Origin: Thermoplasmata archaeon
GTDB lineage: Archaea; Thermoplasmatota; Penumbrarchaeia; Penumbrarchaeales; Penumbrarchaeaceae
Length of the DNA: 7,781 bases
Direction of reading: 5' to 3'
Assembly: GCA_023145185.1 (NCBI GenBank)
Contig: JAGLEG010000205.1
Coordinates: 1-7,781, forward strand
The notes below the pieces were generated by a model. That model made no database searches and was not told the DNA's origin. It saw only the letters and a program-made list of their open reading frames with translations. Both the position numbers and the translations under genes were made by a program. This document shows positions 6,422 through 7,781 of the stretch, in pieces (positions within the stretch are counted from its first letter, which is position 1; every line of letters begins with the position of its first letter).

Positions 6422-6457
6422 AAAAAAAAAAAGGCGGCCCGAATATATCGGACCGCC
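6422..6457 (-). terminator. Strong bacterial-style intrinsic terminator after the Pro/Glu-tailed surface protein
   Basis: On the minus strand, GGCGGTCCGA (6457-6448) pairs with TCGGGCCGCC (6442-6433) around the five-base loop TATAT, making a ten-pair GC-rich stem with one G-U wobble. Eleven T follow directly (6432-6422). The wobble would be a C-A mismatch on the other strand, so the hairpin is built for the minus-strand transcript. It begins 23 bases after the TAG at 6483-6481. Archaeal RNA polymerase can stop at T-runs alone, so such a stem may also protect the mRNA 3' end. Confidence 0.85.
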
Positions 6458-6480
6458 CAGATGTTCCTATCCATCTGCAA

Positions 6481-7781
6481 CTACTGTGGAGGTGCGGGTG
6501 GGGCCGGTGGTGCCTCTGGCATTGGAGGTTCTTCCGGCACTGGAGGTGCGACAGGCTCTGGTGGCGCCTCAGGAGGTGCTGGTGCCTCGGGAACAGGTGG
6601 CTCCTCTGGTACTGGCTCCTCGGGCACGGGCTCCACTGGTGCGGGGACCTCTCCCTCTACGGGTGCCTCAACAGGGGCCTCTATCGGCGGCTCAGGCATT
6701 GCCTCCTCTGGTGCTGCATATCCTTCCTCAACAGGTGCCTCGGCGGGCATCTCGCCCTCCAGCGGCATTTCGGCTGCTGGCTCCTCGGGCACTGCCTCCT
6801 CCTCCTCTTTCTTGCCTCCCTTGAAGACAAAGAAGAGTATCACTGCAAGGATGATCACTGCGAGGATGATCACCACTATGATGATGATCGGGAATCCATC
6901 GTCCGTACCCTCCTCTTTCTCCTTGATGGTGAATGCGACCTCACTTGTGATGGTCGCCTCACCATCGGTGATGCTGGCGGTTATGGTGTAATCACCAGGC
7001 TCCAGGTCGCTGAGGGTCAGCGAGGGACCGGTGCCAAGCTCCACAGCGCCGTTCATCCAGGTGATGGTCAGTGCGTCGCCATCTGCGTCGGATGCTTCAA
7101 CTGTGAGTGTGATCTCCTCACCCTCCACAACCTCGGCTGCAGATGCTGCGGCCGCGGTGTCGATCACCGGATCGACGTTGGGTATCTCTGTGGTTGTGAT
7201 GTTGATCTCCTCCATCGCCATTGCAGTTCCATCGCTGATGACCAACGTAAGGGTCATCTCGCCGACCACAGTGGGGACGTAGCTAAGCTCAACTCCATAT
7301 CCGAGGATGTCATCGACCAGCTTCCAGGTGTAGTTCAGCTCATCCATATCTATGTCTGAACCCGCACCGGTCAGGACAAATGTGGACCCGAGGACCTGTG
7401 TCTCGACATCGACTGCAAGCGAGTCAACGACGGGGTCGTCGTTCACTGCTGCGATCTGGATGTAGAGGTAGATCATGTACGGATCATCATCCTCAACGGT
7501 CATCGTACCCCAGAAGTCACCATAGGTGTCCATGCCCGGGGTCAGTGTGAAGTTCATCGGGACCGTAACGTTCACCATGGTCTCGTTCAGCTCTATGTCG
7601 TTCTCGACGACGTAGTCTGCCTGATCGTCCACCATAGCGAAAGTGTAGGTAAGGTTGTCCATTTCAAGGTCAGATGCGCCGACCATGAAGGAGAGCGCGC
7701 CATCCTCATCGAGTTCGAGGAGGACCATGGTCTCGTTGATCCAGGCCGTAGCATTTCCATCCTCATCAACCTCGGTTGTGA
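6481..7781 (-). CDS. Membrane-anchored surface protein with Ig/PKD-like domains and Pro/Glu-rich tail, 3' part (runs off right edge)
   Basis: The frame is open to the right edge; 17 codons precede the first visible ATG (7728), which is internal to a beta domain, so the real start lies outside. At least 432 residues are visible. Numbered from that Met, residues 1-98 are cadherin-like (DLEMDNLTYTF, ending AAVNDDP). Residues 99-183 are an Ig/PKD-like unit (SDIDMDELNYTWKLVDD, LTLVISDG, ending IPNVDP). Residues 187-268 are a further PKD-like unit (ASDADGDALTITW, DYTITASITDG) that lacks the W-x-x-GDG motif. An acidic linker leads to a very hydrophobic helix (279-302, Ile/Val/Leu/Phe), then KGGKK as an inside-facing anchor. 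The last 108 residues contain 38 Pro and 30 Glu and no Lys or Arg, with repeated PEEP, APVE and APP words. Several N-x-T sequons lie in the outer part. With the next gene it forms a pair of separately transcribed, similarly anchored surface proteins. The tail may act as a rigid spacer or docking arm in the cytoplasm; this is inference. Confidence 0.88.
   Translation of the reverse strand, partial: TTEVDEDGNATAWINETMVLLELDEDGALSFMVGASDLEMDNLTYTFAMVDDQADYVVENDIELNETMVNVTVPMNFTLTPGMDTYGDFWGTMTVEDDDPYMIYLYIQIAAVNDDPVVDSLAVDVETQVLGSTFVLTGAGSDIDMDELNYTWKLVDDILGYGVELSYVPTVVGEMTLTLVISDGTAMAMEEINITTTEIPNVDPVIDTAAAASAAEVVEGEEITLTVEASDADGDALTITWMNGAVELGTGPSLTLSDLEPGDYTITASITDGEATITSEVAFTIKEKEEGTDDGFPIIIIVVIILAVIILAVILFFVFKGGKKEEEEAVPEEPAAEMPLEGEMPAEAPVEEGYAAPEEAMPEPPIEAPVEAPVEGEVPAPVEPVPEEPVPEEPPVPEAPAPPEAPPEPVAPPVPEEPPMPEAPPAPPAPPQ

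Noticed and set aside
6461..6991. Plus-strand Gly/Ser/Ala-rich frame resembling a silk- or PE-PGRS-like protein
   Set aside because: It is a shadow of the Pro/Glu tail: GGN and GCN repeats are the reverse complement of the Pro/Ala/Glu codons. The minus frame has membrane and Ig-like domains that make sense, and the terminator is placed for it.
1..7781. CRISPR array, insertion sequence or defence system
   Set aside because: No regularly spaced identical repeats, no transposase or nuclease motifs and no flanking inverted repeats were seen.

Overview
The window looks archaeal, most likely Thermoplasmatota or a related euryarchaeal lineage of medium GC. Three things suggest this: TATA-type promoters with no recognisable -35/-10 pairs, Shine-Dalgarno sites of the GGTGAT/GGAGGT type, and frequent AGG/AGA (Arg) and ATA (Ile) codons. 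The gene content fits too, with secreted PPC, cadherin-like and PKD-like proteins each anchored by one C-terminal membrane helix. The lineage is inferred; no marker gene is present.

All protein-coding genes lie on the minus strand, so transcription runs right to left. From the right edge: (1) the 3' part of a surface protein with Ig/PKD-like domains, one membrane helix and a 108-residue Pro/Glu tail (6481 to beyond 7781), ended by a GC-rich hairpin and an 11-base T-run; (2) an AT-rich intergenic stretch of 319 bp (6162-6480); (3) a complete 921-residue secreted, C-terminally anchored multidomain protein (3396-6161) behind a clear TATA box; (4) a 143-bp spacer with two TATA candidates; (5) a complete 938-residue cytoplasmic helical-repeat/coiled-coil protein (436-3252); (6) 28 bp further on, the 5' part of a polytopic membrane protein (407 to beyond position 1), probably in the same operon as (5).

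The two right-hand proteins share a layout of extracellular beta-sandwich domains, one helix and a cytoplasmic tail of about 100 residues, which suggests cell-surface adhesion, envelope or sensing roles. The helical-repeat protein and its small membrane partner form a separate unit of unknown function.

The most interesting unexplained material is the 6162-6480 intergenic region. It holds a plus-strand hairpin plus T-run with no plus-strand gene to terminate, a 15-bp perfect palindrome resembling a Fur/PerR-type operator, and a TATA element readable in both directions. Together they suggest an uncharacterised small RNA opposite the surface-protein genes. The ~65-residue helical repeat of the 938-residue protein is the other candidate for something undescribed.
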